Assembly (NCBI GenBank): GCA_963422465.1
Contig: OY730175.1
Coordinates: 2,604,001-2,668,000, forward strand
Reading direction: 5' to 3'
DNA: 64,000 nucleotides
Origin: Lichina pygmaea
Taxonomy: Eukaryota; Ascomycota; Lichinomycetes; Lichinales; Lichinaceae
Part shown: in pieces, positions 10,694 through 22,216 of the stretch
How positions within the stretch are numbered: position 1 is the stretch's first letter
Layout of the letters: every line of letters begins with the position of its first letter
The notes under the pieces: model-generated
What the model was told of the DNA's origin: nothing
The model's input: only the letters and a program-made list of their open reading frames with translations
Database searches by the model: none
Made by a program: the position numbers and the translations under genes

Positions 10694-13600
10694 TTAGTAG
10701 ACAAAGAGCCTCTTGAGGCCGGAGAGGAGGCCGCTGGTGGGCCCGACTGTCGGCGGCGGCCGCTCCTCGCGTCGCCGATGTCGATGGGTTCTGGTCCGGG
10801 ACGTATTCGGAGCGGGCTCGGCTTCTCCGGCGCGATCGCGCGACGGCCGCTTCTCCTCGCGACGGCTTCGTCCTTCGGCCTTCTCTTCTCGAACTCTCTC
10901 CTCGCGGTGCTCTGGTTGTCCTTCTTCTTCTTCTTCCTCTTCTTCGCGCGCTCTCCTCTCCTCGCGTCGGACGCGTCGCGCCTCGGATTCTTCGGGAGTG
11001 CGGTGATGCCGAGGAGATCGTCGCCGGCCCGAAGGCTCTGGGGTCCCCTGAAGGTCCTTGTGCGTGTTGACCCACAAAGGCGACTTCGCGTACGAGGATC
11101 CCGTGAGGCTGGGCAGCAGCTTCGGTCTGCTGGACTTTGGGGGCGGGGTCGGCTCCCGCATCGACTGCCGACGCTCTCGTCGATGATGCGGACGATGCTG
11201 CGAAGATCTTCCGCTCGACGACTTGCGCTCCGGCTTCGACGGTCGCGCCGTCGCTTCTTGGCCGCGCTCCGATGCCCCCGCCTGAGCTGTCTCGGACGAT
11301 CTCGGGGAGCTCCGACGCTTGCGGGGCCGATCTCTCTCCTCGGCGGCCCGCGAAGCCACCTTGTAGCCGGCTTCGCTGTGCCTTCGTCGCCGCATGCTTT
11401 CTCTAGACGCAGCCGGCACACCGCCCTCCGTGGACCTCAGGGGAGCGGCATCGCTTTGCCTCCTCCTGTGGCTCGGGGGGCTAGGTCGATCGTCTATCAC
11501 GAACTCGATGCCGAAGAGGGATCCTCTCCTTTGTCGTCTGTGTCTGCGAGAGCCAGATGAAGGTTGGCTGTCGGCTTTGACCGAACTCGTTGCCGGTGCG
11601 TCGTCGGCTTGTGGTTGATCTGCTGGTGCATCCAACGTCAGCTCCGCCTCCGCCGGCGGCTCTTTGACTGGGGGAGATTCCGCGGAAGCACCCTCGGCCG
11701 GTACGGCCGGGGAGGCTTCTTCTGCCATCGGCTCGTCTTCGGGGGACTTCCTAGAAGCGTCTCCTTCTACCGGTGCACCTCCTGCCGGTGCCTCGTCTGC
11801 GGCCGGCGGTTTGTCGGTCTGGGCTTCGGTCGCCGGCGCCTCTTCCGCTGGCTCTGGCGCTTGTCCTTTGCCGTCCGGGGCCCCGCTTGCTTTGTGGTTC
11901 TCCGCGGCACTTGTTTCGGATGCTGCATTTTCGGTGACCGGGTTGTCTGTTCCATCCACCGTGACGTCGTTGGCCCCAGAGCCTACCGGCGGGGTTTCGG
12001 CACTCTCTTCAACCGCTTCTTCCGCACCGGCTCCCTCCCCCGGCTCCTTTCCCGCGTCTTTGGATGGTTCGTCCGCGGTCGCTTCGTTTTCTGGCTCAGC
12101 TGCTTCACCGAAGCCTTTCGTCACCTCGGAAGAGTGTTGATCGCCTTCATCCTCGTCTTGTGACGTTGAAATGTTTCCATCGTCACCTTTGGCTGTACCG
12201 TCTGCTGCAGCCAAACCCGGGACAGGATCTGCCGGAGAGTCTTCTTCGACGACTGCGCCGCCTTCACCACCCGGCTCTCCCGCCTCCGCTTGCACGTTTT
12301 CATCGCCTGGCTTGTCATCCGAAGTCGCTCCCTGTTCGCCAGAGTCAGAGGCAATCTCCGCCACTTCCTCTTCGTTACCTCCTTCGCCACGAGGTTTGCC
12401 AGTGGCATCGGCATCGACAGAAGCATCTTGAGCGACGTCGACACCAGCATCGGGAGATGCACGCGCACCAGGTTCCGGAGCATCGCTTTCTTCAGCAGCC
12501 TGAGGCGAGTCGCTGTTATTGGCGGCGGCGGCGGCGGCGGCACTCTCATCTGGGACGTTCCCATCGTTCTCGGCGGCAGGTTCGGCATTTTGTGAATTGG
12601 GAGGTGATCCGGGAGGTGATTCCTGGGAGTTTGCGATCTGTTGCTCTGCAGATGCTTCCTTGGAAGGCTGTCCCGGCGAGCCAGGCATTGGATCCGGATC
12701 CCCCTTATTTTCTCTTTTCCTCTTCTTCTTCTGCTTCCTCAGTCTCTTCTTTTGCTCTGTCGAGGTCTCGGCGGCGTCCAGCTCAGCTTGCTTCACCTCG
12801 ACAGTGTCCGCCCGCGCACCTTCTGGAGACTCATGCGGAGGTACTTCCAGGTTGGCAGGCGCGTCGGCTTTGGCAGTCTCGGCCGAGCCTTCCTCGACGA
12901 CTGAAGATGGGGCAGTCGACGGGGTTTCCTCGGATGCTTCGCTACTCTGCCCGCCCTCATCGCTGCCGCTAGCATCCTGAGATGGCTCAGCCGCCGTCTC
13001 GGCCTGTTTGTCGTCTGCCAGTCCGTTCTTGTCAGCGCCTTTAGGCGTATCTTCGGGTGCCTCTTTCCCCGAAACCACTTCAGCTCCAGGATTGGAAGAA
13101 ATTTCCGGAACCGTTCCGTCCTGAGTCTCGTCCTCCGCTGATGCCTGCTCTCCCGTCGTATCCTCAAGCCCGGCATCCGGCGCCGCCGAGGCATCATCCA
13201 CGGTATCTACTTTCCTGGCCGCAGGCTCCGTTTGTCGAGATTCTGGATCGGCACCGTGCGTGGCAGCGTCCTCATCGAAAGTTGCGTGGCTGTCGCCCAC
13301 CTCCAGCTCGCTGAAAGCAGGTTCCTCGGGGTCGGTCGTCGGGTCAATGGAATCGAGAGTAAGTTCATCGATGGAGGCCGCCAGGGACCTCGCATCATGG
13401 TCTTCTGCCTCATGGGCTAGCCCGGGCTCGTCAATCAATCCGGTTTGATCGGAGACTCCCGAAGGCTCGCCATCTGCTGCATCTCCTGCCTCGGCCACGG
13501 CGTTGTCCGCCACAGCTGCTAAGTCCCCGCCCTCTTCGCCCGCTGCTCTCGGAGCAGGGTCGTTCTTTTCGTCGTCGCTCTGATCCTTGCTCGGCGGCTC

Positions 13601-14062
13601 TTTCGTCACTTCCGCGCTCTTGTGCCCGGGATTGTCGGTCTCGTTATCTTGGTTGCCTGCGATATGATCGTGAGCTTGGCGCTCCATGACGGACTGATCC
13701 AACCACATACCCTGTTCATCCTCACCACCGGTTGCCACAGATTCAGATCCCGGCCCATCGTTTGCATCCGCCTGAGCCGACGCGGAATCTGCTTGCAGTG
13801 GTTCCTCCGAACCGACGATTGCCACCACAGACGCGTTTGTAACATCTTTAAGCTACACCATCCTTCCCAGTCAGTCCGCATCTCAAACGTGGAGAGGTCT
13901 GTATACAAAGTTGAAGTGACCTCGGGTAATATCAAAGGCACTCAATCTCAACTGTCTCAACTGCACACGCACCTCGTTTCTCTGTCCTTTCCCACTTCCA
14001 TTCGACTTGGCACTCTGCGTCTCTGAGGAGACGAAGTTTCTGCTGGATCTTTTCTCACTCAT
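10694..14062 (-). CDS. Acidic low-complexity protein with basic, Arg-rich C-terminus (unknown function)
   Basis: Exon 1 is 14062-13973 (30 residues, starting MSEKRSSRNF). A 120-nt intron (13972-13853; GTGCGT, branch CTGAC, TAG) leads into exon 2, 13852-10694, giving 1,082 residues. A stop lies immediately upstream of the exon 2 frame and there is no ATG near its start, so the upstream exon is needed. Residues 40 to about 760 are Glu/Asp/Ala/Pro/Ser-rich and strongly acidic. From about 770 the protein becomes basic (RRHRRQRRGS, SRRREEKRPSRD), with a run of Glu (REEEEEEEEG) between Arg-rich stretches. It ends in a short hydrophobic tail (SGLLSGLKRLFVY). No enzyme or binding domain is visible. 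The charge pattern recalls scaffolds or nuclear proteins, but that is only a resemblance. Confidence 0.72.
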
Positions 14063-16035
14063 TCTCGTAGCCGCTGCTGGGGCCAAACCATGCAACGGTC
14101 ACCAACACGGTTGACGAGATACCACGATGGAATCTTTTAAAGAAGACCGTCAGTAACCGGCACTCCTGCGCCCATGCCGGCACCAGCGAGCAAATTGCAC
14201 GATACGAAGCGCTCGCCTCGAAAAATGGACGTATCGTCATCGAATCCTCGTTCGACCCTGCTGACTTTGGTGCCACGTTAATGGCCATCATTCGCTATCG
14301 TTTCCGTTTCCCCACCCTCCCCGCTCTCAACCCCCAAGGTCGCGGTGGTGCTACGGCAGCAGTTACCCGCGCTGGTCCGGGTACTGCAGAGTGCCTGTCA
14401 GGACCGGTAATGACATGCGTGTTTTGGGCACGAACGTACATACTGTACGTACCACGACCATTGCAGCGTCCGCGGGTTGGGCGGGGCGGTTTGCGCTGCA
14501 CCTCCGCACGTAAGTACATTAAAGCGCATCTCGGCCGCTTCCCAGCTTCGCACTATCCCTCGCCAGAAAAGCGGGCGGATGCAATGCGGCCCAAGCATCG
14601 TCATCCTTACTCTTCTCAGATGGCTGCCGAACGGATGCAACGGAGAGATGCAGCTGCGACCCTCTCCCCAATACTCGATGCTCGTATGTCTTGCCCTGGA
14701 GGTACGCCGGGTCGTCGGGGGTTTCTCACGGACCACATTAGGAGTAGGAAGCCACACCCCCATGCCCGTCCTAAAGAGGCACCACACAGTCGGCTAATCG
14801 GCCATTGGCCGATGTTGTGGAACAGTTGCTGTCTCTTGGCGACGTCCATGTTGATCGAACCGAGATTCCAAGGCGCAAATCCATCCATTGGACATCAACG
14901 GCGATGCGGAGAATGAGGCGATAGCGTCGCTTTCTCCACGCGGCTTGTGGGTAGCAGTGAGTGGGTGTCGCCAATGACCGGCGCAAGGAGTTGAGACCTA
15001 GCAGCAGCAGCAGCAGCAGCTTCGAGTTGGGCCACCACAGCCACCAACGGACGAAGGCGGAGGGAAAGCCCCAGATCTGGCAGCCCAACAGGCAGATTGG
15101 GCTCGATCGATGCCTAATCATGGGCTCTAATACGGCCTAGCACTGGGGCCTCTCAAGCGCTTGTGGTTGCTGTTGCTGGTTGGGCGACACGGCGGAGGAC
15201 TGATGCCGATGACCTTTGGCATGATGCGCCAGTATCACGTGTATGCTGCGGAAATAGTAAGAATATGGAAGCTCCCTCACGTGACCGTACCAGTTGGCCT
15301 CCACAACGTTGCTATCGGACGAACAAACGGTTCAAGCACTGGAGAGTTCATCTCAGTATGGGTAGTGTAAGTTAGCCCGTGGCCGTACGGTATTGTAGCG
15401 ATCGTTGAGCTCAAGCGTCGATGGTGTTGTCGAAGGGGATGTTGCTGAACGGATGCAATGATGTTGCGTGTGTACGGTACTCCCGTAGATACGTATACAG
15501 GAATCCCATGTGTTGAATATAGATGCATGTCATGATCATCCGTCTGTGGGCCAGAGTCTCGACAGCCTCTAGGAATATATTCGTGATCGATCAGTGGTGC
15601 GTTACCTATGTACGTACCGTGGCGGGCGTGGCAACCCAACAGTAGCCTATTCAAGGCGTGCGCTATCCACATCTCAACATACAGTACCTAATATCTACGT
15701 TGGAAAGGGTTTCCAAGAGATCGCCTTCAGCTCGGTCTTTCCAAGGGACGTGTTTTCGAAGCAGTCAACCACTGCATGAGCTTACAGGAGGATGGACGGT
15801 AAGTCACAGAGACTCTAGCCGAAAAACTCCAACCAACCAGTCCACCAAGGTTCGGCTCCAGGGGCTATCGTGAACTTCTAAATGACTGCTAGACAGGAAC
15901 TCCAGCTCTTTCGTAAGCCCAATCCATGCTTGAACACATTTCCACCGTCCGGAAGTCCCTCCATATGCCCACTTCGCGTTCAGGCAGGCAAATTGTCTCC
16001 GAACTTCCTTCCCGTGCCTGGTTCGTGTTCTGGGC
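14063..16035. other. Intergenic, no gene recognised
   Basis: Space between the acidic-protein start and the end of MBF1. It holds a (CAG)n tract near 15000-15022 and scattered TACGTA palindromes (14450, 15490, 15610). Open frames such as 14281-14916 (plus) look random. No tRNA or repeat family was identified. Confidence 0.55.
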
Positions 16036-16605
16036 TTACTTCGCCCTTTTCGGATACTTCTGGGCGCCCACGTTGTCCCCCAGAAGCCTGACGTTGAAGG
16101 CGTTTTCTATTGCGGTCAAGATTTTGTGATCTGGTGTGCCGGTCCCACGTTCAATTTCCGCGATGACCGACGGAACGGTGTGGCACTTTGCAGCCAAGTC
16201 CTTCTGCGACATGCCTACACGATTGCGCTCTCGGATGATGACCTGTGCAACCCCATGACTGACGGCCTTGGGTTTGACGATGTCATCAGACCGGTCGACC
16301 TTCGCATGTCGCTGGCCGTCAGCAGAGACGCCCTTTGCCTGTTACGACGCCATGTTAGCAACCAGCCGTCTGGCCATATTTTCAAGGGATTCTTGGGACC
16401 TCGAGAGGAAACAAGAAAGAACTTTTAGCTTGGATTTCTGACGTACTGCGTTGCCGGCCGACTGCTTCTTCTGCGTCGCAACGACGGTCCCCTGCCGCTG
16501 TGCAGCGTTCAAGGCGCTCTTCCCTCGGACAACAGTCTCGCGCTGCGCCGTGTCACCTCCTCGGACTTTGGTTCCAATCTTTGTGACGGTATCCCAGTCC
16601 GACAT
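16036..16605 (-). CDS. MBF1: Multiprotein-bridging factor 1 (transcriptional coactivator)
   Basis: Exons 16605-16447 and 16338-16036 with a 108-nt intron (16446-16339; GTACGT...CAG) encode 153 residues, the usual MBF1 length. The N-terminal domain begins [11 protein letters not shown] and includes [12 protein letters not shown], both hallmarks of the family. The C-terminal half carries the XRE/Cro-type helix-turn-helix: [20 protein letters not shown], then [14 protein letters not shown]. The conserved linker [13 protein letters not shown] lies between them. MBF1 bridges TBP and bZIP activators such as Gcn4, and in yeast it also limits ribosomal frameshifting at stalled ribosomes. Start ATG at 16605 is unambiguous because the family begins with this motif. 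The tail ends KYPKRAK. Confidence 0.97.
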
Positions 16606-17610
16606 GGTGACGGACTCTTGTCGAAGGGCACTTTGACTGCGGTGCTACTGGAGCCTAAAATGGTGGAAAAGGCTGAAAGTGAGGAGATAGTCGTCGACGA
16701 TAGATGATGGCTGTGGTCTAGATAGGGCGGCCTGCGAGAATCTTCGCACAGGTACAAGTCTGATGACTGCCCACTTCTTTCTAATTGGAAGTCTGAGGCT
16801 TCCTGTAAAGGATTGGAAGAAGCGAGTCGGGGACGTTCGGGCTTATTTGTACGGTCCGTACGGAAGAACGAGGTGGGTGACGAATATAACATTATCGTAC
16901 CCGATCACGTGACGATTGATACCAGGTGGCGCGCGATAGTCCCACAATTTGACCTGACTTCAAGTCCCATGGAAAAGTCTTTCAATGACTGGATGAGCGA
17001 CACTCTTGCTCAATCTAGCGGATCAAGTGAACTATTCTGCGACTGCTTTGAAGTATAATGTCAGTCGCCAAGCTCTTTCTTGACAACACCAAGGAAAAAG
17101 CTTGTGTCTTAACTAAGCCAGTCAGAAATAACTGAACTCAAGGACCACAACCTTTGAATTTGACACTGTTTTGTAATAAGTCTTTAAGGAACTCCCTGAA
17201 CTACTGTATGATATTTCCTGGATACAGCTCATCACTTTTGAGATTTTAGTTCGATTCTCGTAAGTCCTGTTGCCATCTTTACCTCTGTCATCACCAGACC
17301 ACACAGCAGAGAGACCAAAAACTCTGGCCAGTTGGGAATAGTTTAAAGCTTGACTCTAGAACTAGTACAGATGCTACACATCTAAGGAACACTCAGTCTT
17401 GAAGTGTAGTTCCAGGATTAAGCAATTACTACCAGAACCTCCAGAGTCTAGCACAACTTCAGTTTTCAGTTTAGAAATATACCGTACAGTCTTGGAGTAT
17501 AAGTAGTCCCAGAATTGTGTAACTACTACTGGAAACCAGGAACACTACGTCAAGATCTATAGAACTTTTTGTGAGCACCAGAACAATACTAAGTAATCTT
17601 GCTAGGTTAT
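16606..17610. other. MBF1 upstream region, then CpG-poor repeat relic
   Basis: 16606 to about 17040 is ordinary upstream DNA. From about 17040 to the LTR at 17611 the DNA is AT-rich and nearly free of CpG. It contains motifs also seen near 53160-53215 (GGAACACTCAGTC followed by CAGGATTAAGC). The block CAGTCTTG..AGT...TACTACTGG-like occurs twice here (about 17392 and 17487). I read it as a decayed dispersed repeat into which the LTR element later inserted. No coding region was recognised. Confidence 0.5.
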
Positions 17611-17867
17611 TGCTAGGATCCCCGCTGTTGGCGGGGCCTAGCACCGATGACTCGGGATGTCTACGAAGAGAAGCGTTCAGAGTTGTGTGAAGAGTTGATT
17701 GATTGATCTCTTCTCTCTGTCGAGAGATCTAGCTAACTACCAGCGACAGAGTCCCTTCCTAGCCTGGCCTGTCCAGAACAGCAGGCAGCCTTCTCGGGTC
17801 TCTGTACGCGGGTTGCCGTTAGTGTGAGGCTCTGCTGCTGCGGCTCTGCGGGGCGCGGCCTGTAGCA
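17611..17867 (-). repeat. LTR, left copy
   Basis: 257 bp, TGCTA...TAGCA. It is the 3' LTR if the element reads on the minus strand. Same length as the right copy. Confidence 0.88.
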
Positions 17868-20077
17868 GGGTGCCCAGCTCCTCAAGATCTCGTCGCCCCG
17901 ACAAGCGTCACGTCCCGCTGTTCCTTGTATTGAAATCCTCAAGGTTGTGTACTTCCTTTGCCAGCTTGTTTGTGGTGGTGATGACCCTTCCAGTGGCTTT
18001 ATTGATGCGGTTCTTGAGGTCGTGGCGTGAGCGGTGTTCAAGCAGTGTGTTGGTGAAGCTGTCACTGCCTGCATCGCTGCCTTCGTAGGTGCTGGAGTGC
18101 GCGCTGGATTGGGTACTCTGTGCGGAGGCTGCCACCTCAGCTTTGGTGGTGATCTTGGCTTCTTGTGCGAGCTGTTGCGCGGTGTTCTGCATGTTGCTGG
18201 CTGTGCAGATTGCGCGGACGAGTTTGTCTTCCTTGTTGTGGTCGGGGTAAAGCTGTTCCCTTGCGGCCCAGATAGGCTGACGGTAGATGACAGCCTTGTT
18301 GGTGATATCGGACAGCGAGAGGCCCTGGATAGTGGTGAGGCCGTCGCTCACGACGCGCGGGTGTTGGCGAGCCACTTGACAAGCGCTGTGTCAGATTCAA
18401 TCAGTTGCGCCTGGTCTTGAATTCCTCCTCAATGTCCGCTAGCTGCCATGCACAGTCCATCTAGATGGCGCCCCTCCTTGTGGTTGATCCACGGTGGTTG
18501 ACCCATGACGTTGTTCTGGCATCCATGTTGATGTGGTAAAACGCTGCGGATCCGGCGAAGCTGTTCGCAGCCGCGGAGTTGTCGAGCACACCGGCGTCGT
18601 ACTGCCGAGCTATCAAGCCGTGTTGTTCTCTGTTCCAAGATTGTCGAGGTGACACCTCTCCTTTGTGAGGTGGTTCATCGTGGTGATAACTGTTGGAGTT
18701 GAGCGATCTGCAACGTCATACCACGTGACATACAGAAGGACGCTAACCCTAGATTGGGAAGAAGGGGTTTCTCATTTTTCATTGTAGACGAGTATCAAGA
18801 TTCTATTGTCCTCGAAGTGCCTCGTCATTCTGAAGTGTCACCGACACCCGATTATCCCAACAATAACCTTGGTGGTGGCTTTGTTCACGTGATTTTGGTG
18901 TTCTTCACGTGAGAGATTGTCTTGTAGTGTTGTGGTAGAGCTGTCCTGGTGGAGGTGTATCAGTAGGAGTTGGTGAAACCATCAAGGCTTTGTTGGTTAG
19001 CTTTGAGTGGTTGTTGGCAGGCTTCATGCAGCCATCGAGCTTTGTGTAGTTGTAAGGCTCCGTGCATTCCGATATTGTCGCTAATACTGCTGCTGCAGTT
19101 CCTCCGTAGTCATGATTTCCATCTGCTGATCAGTCGTTATTCTGGTGGTCATTGGGTTTCGGATCGCCTTGTGCGAAGTTGCCCCAGTAGGCATCACCAT
19201 CTCCATCACACTTCTGCTTGTGAGCATCAATTTGTTGGTTGCTGCATGCGAATTTGCCTCGGTAGGCCTTGCTGGTTCCATCACAATCGTCGTCACCATG
19301 GTTCGATTGGTCATCGTCCATGCTTCTGCCCTTGCCAGTGTGGACTTCACATTCTGCGACCTTTGTGATACCACTAGTTCTGCGGTAATCTGATTCCAGT
19401 TCTTCTGGCTCCACCTTGTTCTGAATGAAGCAGCTGGCATTGTCACCAAGCAGAGCTCTCAGATGATCGAAATGGGCGTTCAGCCATTGCGAGAAGTTGT
19501 CGTCCATTGTTCATGTTGATTGAGGGGAGTCAGTGGTAACAGGCTTGGGATAGGAAAAAGAGAGAGGTCCGACGGCTCCGGATTGGCTGGCTTGCCAATG
19601 AGGCGAACAAGTCAACAAGCGCAATCTCGTACCAACACACGGTTGATAGTATTTTCTGAATAGGCTTCGACAAAGACTCGTTCCTTTGCCGGCGCTGACG
19701 GTGTTCTTGGCCGATCCTGGGCCGGCGGGCCTTTTGAAGGAGACGCCAGCTGTTTGACAGAAGAGCCTGACTGTCTGAGAGAGGCAGCGCTTCGTGAGGT
19801 GTCACCAAGGACGTCTTGGGAGCATGACAGCGTCTTTCGTTGCGGCTGCGAGTGGGCTCCTGGGCAAGCCATGATGAAGCCGGGGGGTTCCTTGCTTGCT
19901 GAGCCCAGCGAGGGAACTGGCTGACGGGGTCTTGACAGGTTGTTCAAGGTGATTTGAACAGGAGCAAGAATCTGGTGGAGATCGGCACTGGGGAGGAGGG
20001 TGGGTTTCACGATCAGAAGAAGGGGTCCTCAGTAGCAATCTGTGGTGAGCTGAGGAGCACGAGTGTTGCTACCAAGT

Positions 20078-20334
20078 TGCTAGGATCCCCGCTGTTGGTG
20101 GGGCCTAGCACCGATGACTCGGGACGTCTACGAAGAGAAGCGTTCAGAGTTGTGTGAAGAGTTGATTGATTGATCTCTTCTCTCTGTCGAGGGATCTAGC
20201 TAACTACCAGCGACAGAGTCCCTTCCTAGCCTGGCCTGTCCAGAACAGCAGGCAGCCTTCTCGGGTCTCTGTACGCGGGTTGCCGTTAGTGTGAGGCTCT
20301 GCTGCTGCGGCTCCGCGGGGCGCGGCCCGTAGCA
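20078..20334 (-). repeat. LTR, right copy
   Basis: 257 bp, five transitions from the left copy, four of them CpG/TpG exchanges. The minus-strand primer-binding-like sequence lies just inside it. GTTAT follows immediately. Confidence 0.88.
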
Positions 20335-20339
20335 GTTAT

Positions 20340-20665
20340 TCTAAAAACTTCAGCAGTGTTGGAATTGGATGTTGTGGGTGTGGAGCCTGGGTGTGGAGCT
20401 CTAAGCTCTAAGCAACATCGCATGTGCTCTTGCCCAATGTATTTAGGGCAGTCGCTGAGACCCTAGCTAGTTCTCAACCATAACATCACAACCTCCTTCT
20501 GCTGTGCCTCCGGAATTGATCAAGCAGCAGTAGTATCAAAACCCACTTAACAAAGTAGTAAGGCTGGCTATATCTATAAGCTGCCATAGCTCTGAATAGA
20601 AAGTGTAAGCTTCATCTAAGTATAAAGCTGGTGGGTGTTGATATTTTTTCTTTCTTTCTTGGGTT
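20340..20665. other. Spacer between the LTR element and the LINE copy
   Basis: CpG-poor sequence with no gene. Positions 20653-20665 (TCTTTCTTGGGTT) are one copy of the LINE target-site duplication. Confidence 0.55.
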
Positions 20666-21830
20666 TGATTGATTGATTGAAGTCTTCCGCCGTTCTAAAA
20701 CTAGCTAACTAGATTATGCCGGGAGTAGCAATAGTAATTTGAAAGGATAAAACTGTCTTCGGGGCAAAAACCCTTCCTTCTCCTCCATTCTGGGATCTCT
20801 TACCGTGGATGTCGTGCTTGCGCGTACATGTGTTGTAGATCTCGTAGTCGCTGACGCGGCTACTTTACTCCTGTCTCCGCCCTACCCCCTGCATCCCTTC
20901 CACGGACTGTGGCATCCAAAGTAGTCTGCCCCTGGAGTCGCCTCCGGGGCCGGCCCTTCTTTGCCGTAGGCTGTGGGAGGGCCACAGTGGGAGCCCTTGG
21001 TTGTTTCTCCCCCGCCACCGGGGAATGCTGCGGGGGTGGAGTATCCAGCTCCATCGGCTCTGCCTCCGTATCAACGCTCGGTGCCGGCCGTGGCTGCGTG
21101 GGCTTCCGTGGCTCCGTAGGGGTCTGCACCACAAAACGAAGAGGAAGGACATCCCGTAGCTGCCGGATTCTCTGTAAGGCCCCTGCCCGTGCCCGGCACT
21201 CCGAGGACCACGCCTTGTGGGCCTCCCTGCACACCACACACTTCTGTCGCTACTGTACCTTGCAGGCTTTAGTGTCATGGGCCCCGGCGCAGTGAGCGCA
21301 GCACACTCGAGCTTTGCACTGTTTTACCACGTGGCCGTACTGCTGGCAGTGAAAGCACTGAGTGAGACGGAGTGCTCGATGGAAGGCGTTGCAGGTATGA
21401 AACTGCAAGCCAACCAAAAAGTCCTTGTCTATCAGTGCGTTCGCTGCCCGCACATCAGCAAGCTCCAAGATCAGGGAAGACCTGGTCTTAGAACGTGCTG
21501 ACTTCGGCCAGTGGGCTCCAACCAGCCTTAGCTCGGGGTGCAGGACCCTATTTTCCTTCTGCAATGTTTTGACAATGTTGACCTGGTTGCTGGTGTCCAC
21601 ATCCTTCGTACGAACTCCGTGGACTAGCACCCGGTAACGTCGCTGGACTATCCGTGCTGATGGTGCAAAGCAGGTCAACCAGCCGCTGTCCTCTTCCAGC
21701 CTCCGGCGCCCGGCCTCCGTCTCCACCAGGACTGACACATCCCCACTGGGGTGCCGGTACAGCGAGAGCACACGGCTCCCGTCTCCCTCCGTGAAGCGGC
21801 CAGTTTGCTCCAGCCGCTGCTTGAGTTGCT

Positions 21831-21869
<39 letters not shown>

Positions 21870-22125
21870 GACCCGGAAGCCTGAAGCCTCCACCGGGTCT
21901 TCCACCCTGGCCACAACCTCCCGGAGGTGACGTGCCTCCAGTCGTGAGGCCTCTCGCTCGTGTCGCCTGGCAAGGACTTCGGCGGGCACGGTGTTGGCGT
22001 TGTGAGTGCACGGGCGTGGGCCCGGGGCCTCCTGCACTGCCTGTGCATGTCTTCTTTTGCTGAACGGTTGATTCAATGTTCTTTAGTCGTTGGTCGACAT
22101 CACCGAGGGCCTTTATCGTCATTCG
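20666..22125 (-). mobile_element. Short Tad-like LINE copy: ORF1 plus 3' tail, no ORF2
   Basis: The copy is bounded by 13-bp direct repeats TCTTTCTTGGGTT at 20653-20665 and 22126-22138, a LINE-type target duplication. It reads on the minus strand and ends in a (TCAA)n tail next to the duplication. The frame from 22125 to 20860 is ORF1-like. It has a Pro run encoded by 37 consecutive C (minus), an RRM-like middle, then three Cys/His knuckles: CFHCQQYGHVVKQC, CAHCAGAHDTKAC and CVVCREAHKAWSSEC. One in-frame stop lies between knuckles two and three. After ORF1 comes about 190 bp of 3' UTR resembling the 3' end of the LINE at 36750. Endonuclease and reverse transcriptase are wholly absent. The ends are those of a real insertion, so either ORF2 was deleted after insertion or a short derivative was mobilised in trans. 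Confidence 0.8.
21831..21867. repeat. 37-bp uninterrupted G run (C run on the coding strand)
   Basis: It lies inside the LINE ORF1, where it encodes a poly-Pro run. Such a run can fold as a G-quadruplex, and its length may be unstable or misassembled. The ORF1 frame on both sides matches, so the given length keeps the frame. Confidence 0.9.
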
Positions 22126-22216
22126 TCTTTCTTGGGTTATCAGCAGAGATACTGTGGGAATTGGGAATCCGGCTCTAGGTACATGGCAAAGTCTTTTGAT
22201 TTTGCGAGGATGGATG

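Larger units (their letters stand above)
17611..20334 (-). mobile_element. Structurally complete, apparently non-autonomous LTR retroelement (2,724 bp)
   Basis: Two 257-bp direct repeats (17611-17867 and 20078-20334) bound a 2.2-kb interior. Each LTR begins TGCTA and ends TAGCA. The element is flanked by a 5-bp target duplication, GTTAT, at 17606-17610 and 20335-20339. Next to the inner end of the right LTR, read on the minus strand, is TGGTAGCAACACT, which resembles the initiator-tRNA-Met primer site of many LTR elements. The element therefore probably reads right to left. The interior has modest minus-strand frames but I recognise no reverse transcriptase, integrase or protease, so it is best described as LARD/TRIM-like and dependent on a partner for movement. 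Five differences between LTRs, all transitions, suggest a fairly recent insertion. Confidence 0.85.

Noticed and set aside
14281-14916. 211-codon plus frame
   Set aside because: Overlaps equally long frames on the other strand; no family resemblance.
17611-20334. Terminal repeats as a CRISPR or segmental duplication
   Set aside because: Equal LTRs with TGCTA/TAGCA ends and a 5-bp target duplication identify an LTR element; no spacer-repeat array exists in the window.
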